Shown: positions 63,230 through 64,000 of the stretch, in pieces | Layout of the letters: the number at the start of each line of letters is the position of its first letter | How positions within the stretch are numbered: the stretch's first letter is position 1 | DNA from: Strigamia acuminata | Lineage: Eukaryota; Arthropoda; Chilopoda; Geophilomorpha; Linotaeniidae | Direction of reading: 5' to 3' | Length of the DNA stretch: 64,000 bases | Assembly: GCA_949358305.1 (NCBI GenBank) | Contig: OX442318.1 | Span: 11,700,517 to 11,764,516 of the forward strand | Notes under the pieces: generated by a model | What the model saw: only the letters and a program-made list of their open reading frames with translations | The model's database searches: none | Told to the model about the DNA's origin: nothing | Program-made: the position numbers and the translations under genes

Positions 63230-64000
63230 TGTGACGGTATGGTCTTACACATGGTAACCTGGGGTGGGACGCATTCTCACGTAAAATAAGATAAGGACTC
63301 CCAAATTGTTGGGTTGTTGTCTTTTAATCATTGTCTAGGGATTGGAGTCTCCAGTCTATACCCATGTGTTGGCGAAGGCATGCCACACTAGCAACTGACC
63401 TGTCACACACAGAGAGGGATCCCCATGAATGACATGGCCGGTTGGACATAACTTTTCTGCTGTACTCACCTGTACAGCCCATGCAACCGCTTATGGAGCC
63501 CTGTGGTGGATCCGACATCTCACCACTGAGCGTCGCAGTGGTGAATAGGTAGGAGAGCAGAGTCAGCACAGAGCACGACTGCTCTTGGTGGGTTCAGGAC
63601 TTCACTTCACATGTCTGTCTCAGTTGTGACCAAGCGCTCTTTTCTCTGCCTGCACCACTCAGCTCCCTCCTTCTCTGTACTGGGTAATCCAACTCCACAA
63701 GGAGGAGTGACCTTGGGGCTATTGGGCGGAGTGTGGTAGGGCCACAGGTCGCACTCGGGTGGCCAAGCGGTCACAAGATTTAGCAATTGCAAAGGGACAC
63801 AGTCTATACCGTGCCGAAACTTAGAACTACGGGTACATCCAGAGTGAGATAAAGGAATGTTTGGTGTGTTTATTTAGATGCGATAGTGTAAGTTGAGAGT
63901 GAGGTTTTGTTGTTGTTTGTATTTGCTGTGAGTATTGGTTTGTGATCCCAGAATTATGAGATACTGTATGTTGTAGAACATAGATTCCAACTGCCAAAAA
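63230..64000. mobile_element. possible start of another LTR-like element, cut by the window end
   Basis: Begins TGTGACGGTATGG, like the left end of the element at 29421 (TGTGACGGTGACG). One hairpin (CACCACTG..CAGTGGTG, about 63520-63543) is present. The other end is beyond the window, so this is only a suggestion. ORFs on the minus strand have no domain. Confidence 0.25.

Overview
The window is from an animal genome, most likely an arthropod. It has spliced genes with GT/AG introns of about 50 to 1,200 bp where free of insertions, DEG/ENaC (pickpocket/degenerin-type) ion-channel genes, Ty1/copia and Ty3/gypsy elements, hAT-like and TA-target MITEs, foldback elements and two short-period satellites. 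No prokaryotic features, rRNA or tRNA genes were found. Species cannot be named from sequence alone.

Layout. 990-1699: last three exons of a DEG/ENaC gene whose 5' part lies outside the window (gene 0). 1700-14200: repeat-rich spacer with a foldback element holding a 20-bp satellite (1868-3477), a hairpin-rich LTR-like insertion (3478-5179), a palindromic MITE (5577-5744), a young non-autonomous copia element with a complete Gag-protease ORF (6391-8982), a foldback element made of palindromes (9215-9997), a second hairpin-rich solo-LTR-like element (10294-11969) and paired foldbacks (12497-13850). 14571-26761: DEG/ENaC gene A, whose intron 4 carries a solo LTR with a copia element (16648-21832) nested in it. 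27146-33600: spacer with a foldback, a third hairpin-rich LTR-like element (29421-31315) and a 17-bp satellite (31922-32800). 33610-40561: DEG/ENaC gene B. 42177-61852: a very young gypsy element with an extra 962-codon third ORF, itself split by a complete copia element (46412-53220). 61857-64000: no recognised gene.

The main biological result is that genes A and B can each be modelled as 12 coding exons of identical lengths (2415 nt, 804 codons plus stop) encoding two DEG/ENaC subunits in one polypeptide. The first subunit's TM2 and the second subunit's TM1 lie in the same uninterrupted 814-nt exon. The intron phases 0-1-0-0-2 occur twice in order, once per subunit, which points to an intragenic duplication of an ancestral single-subunit gene followed by tandem duplication of the fused gene. 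Each gene also has two tandem copies of its putative promoter/5' UTR-exon module.

The mobile elements can be dated relative to each other because A, B and their flanks are paralogous: several insertions in one copy have their empty site in the other. Proteins act together as expected for retroelements (Gag, protease, integrase, RT, RNase H), but several are broken: copia 1 has a frameshift and an Asn at an integrase catalytic Asp position, and the copia 2 and gypsy gag frames have in-frame stops.
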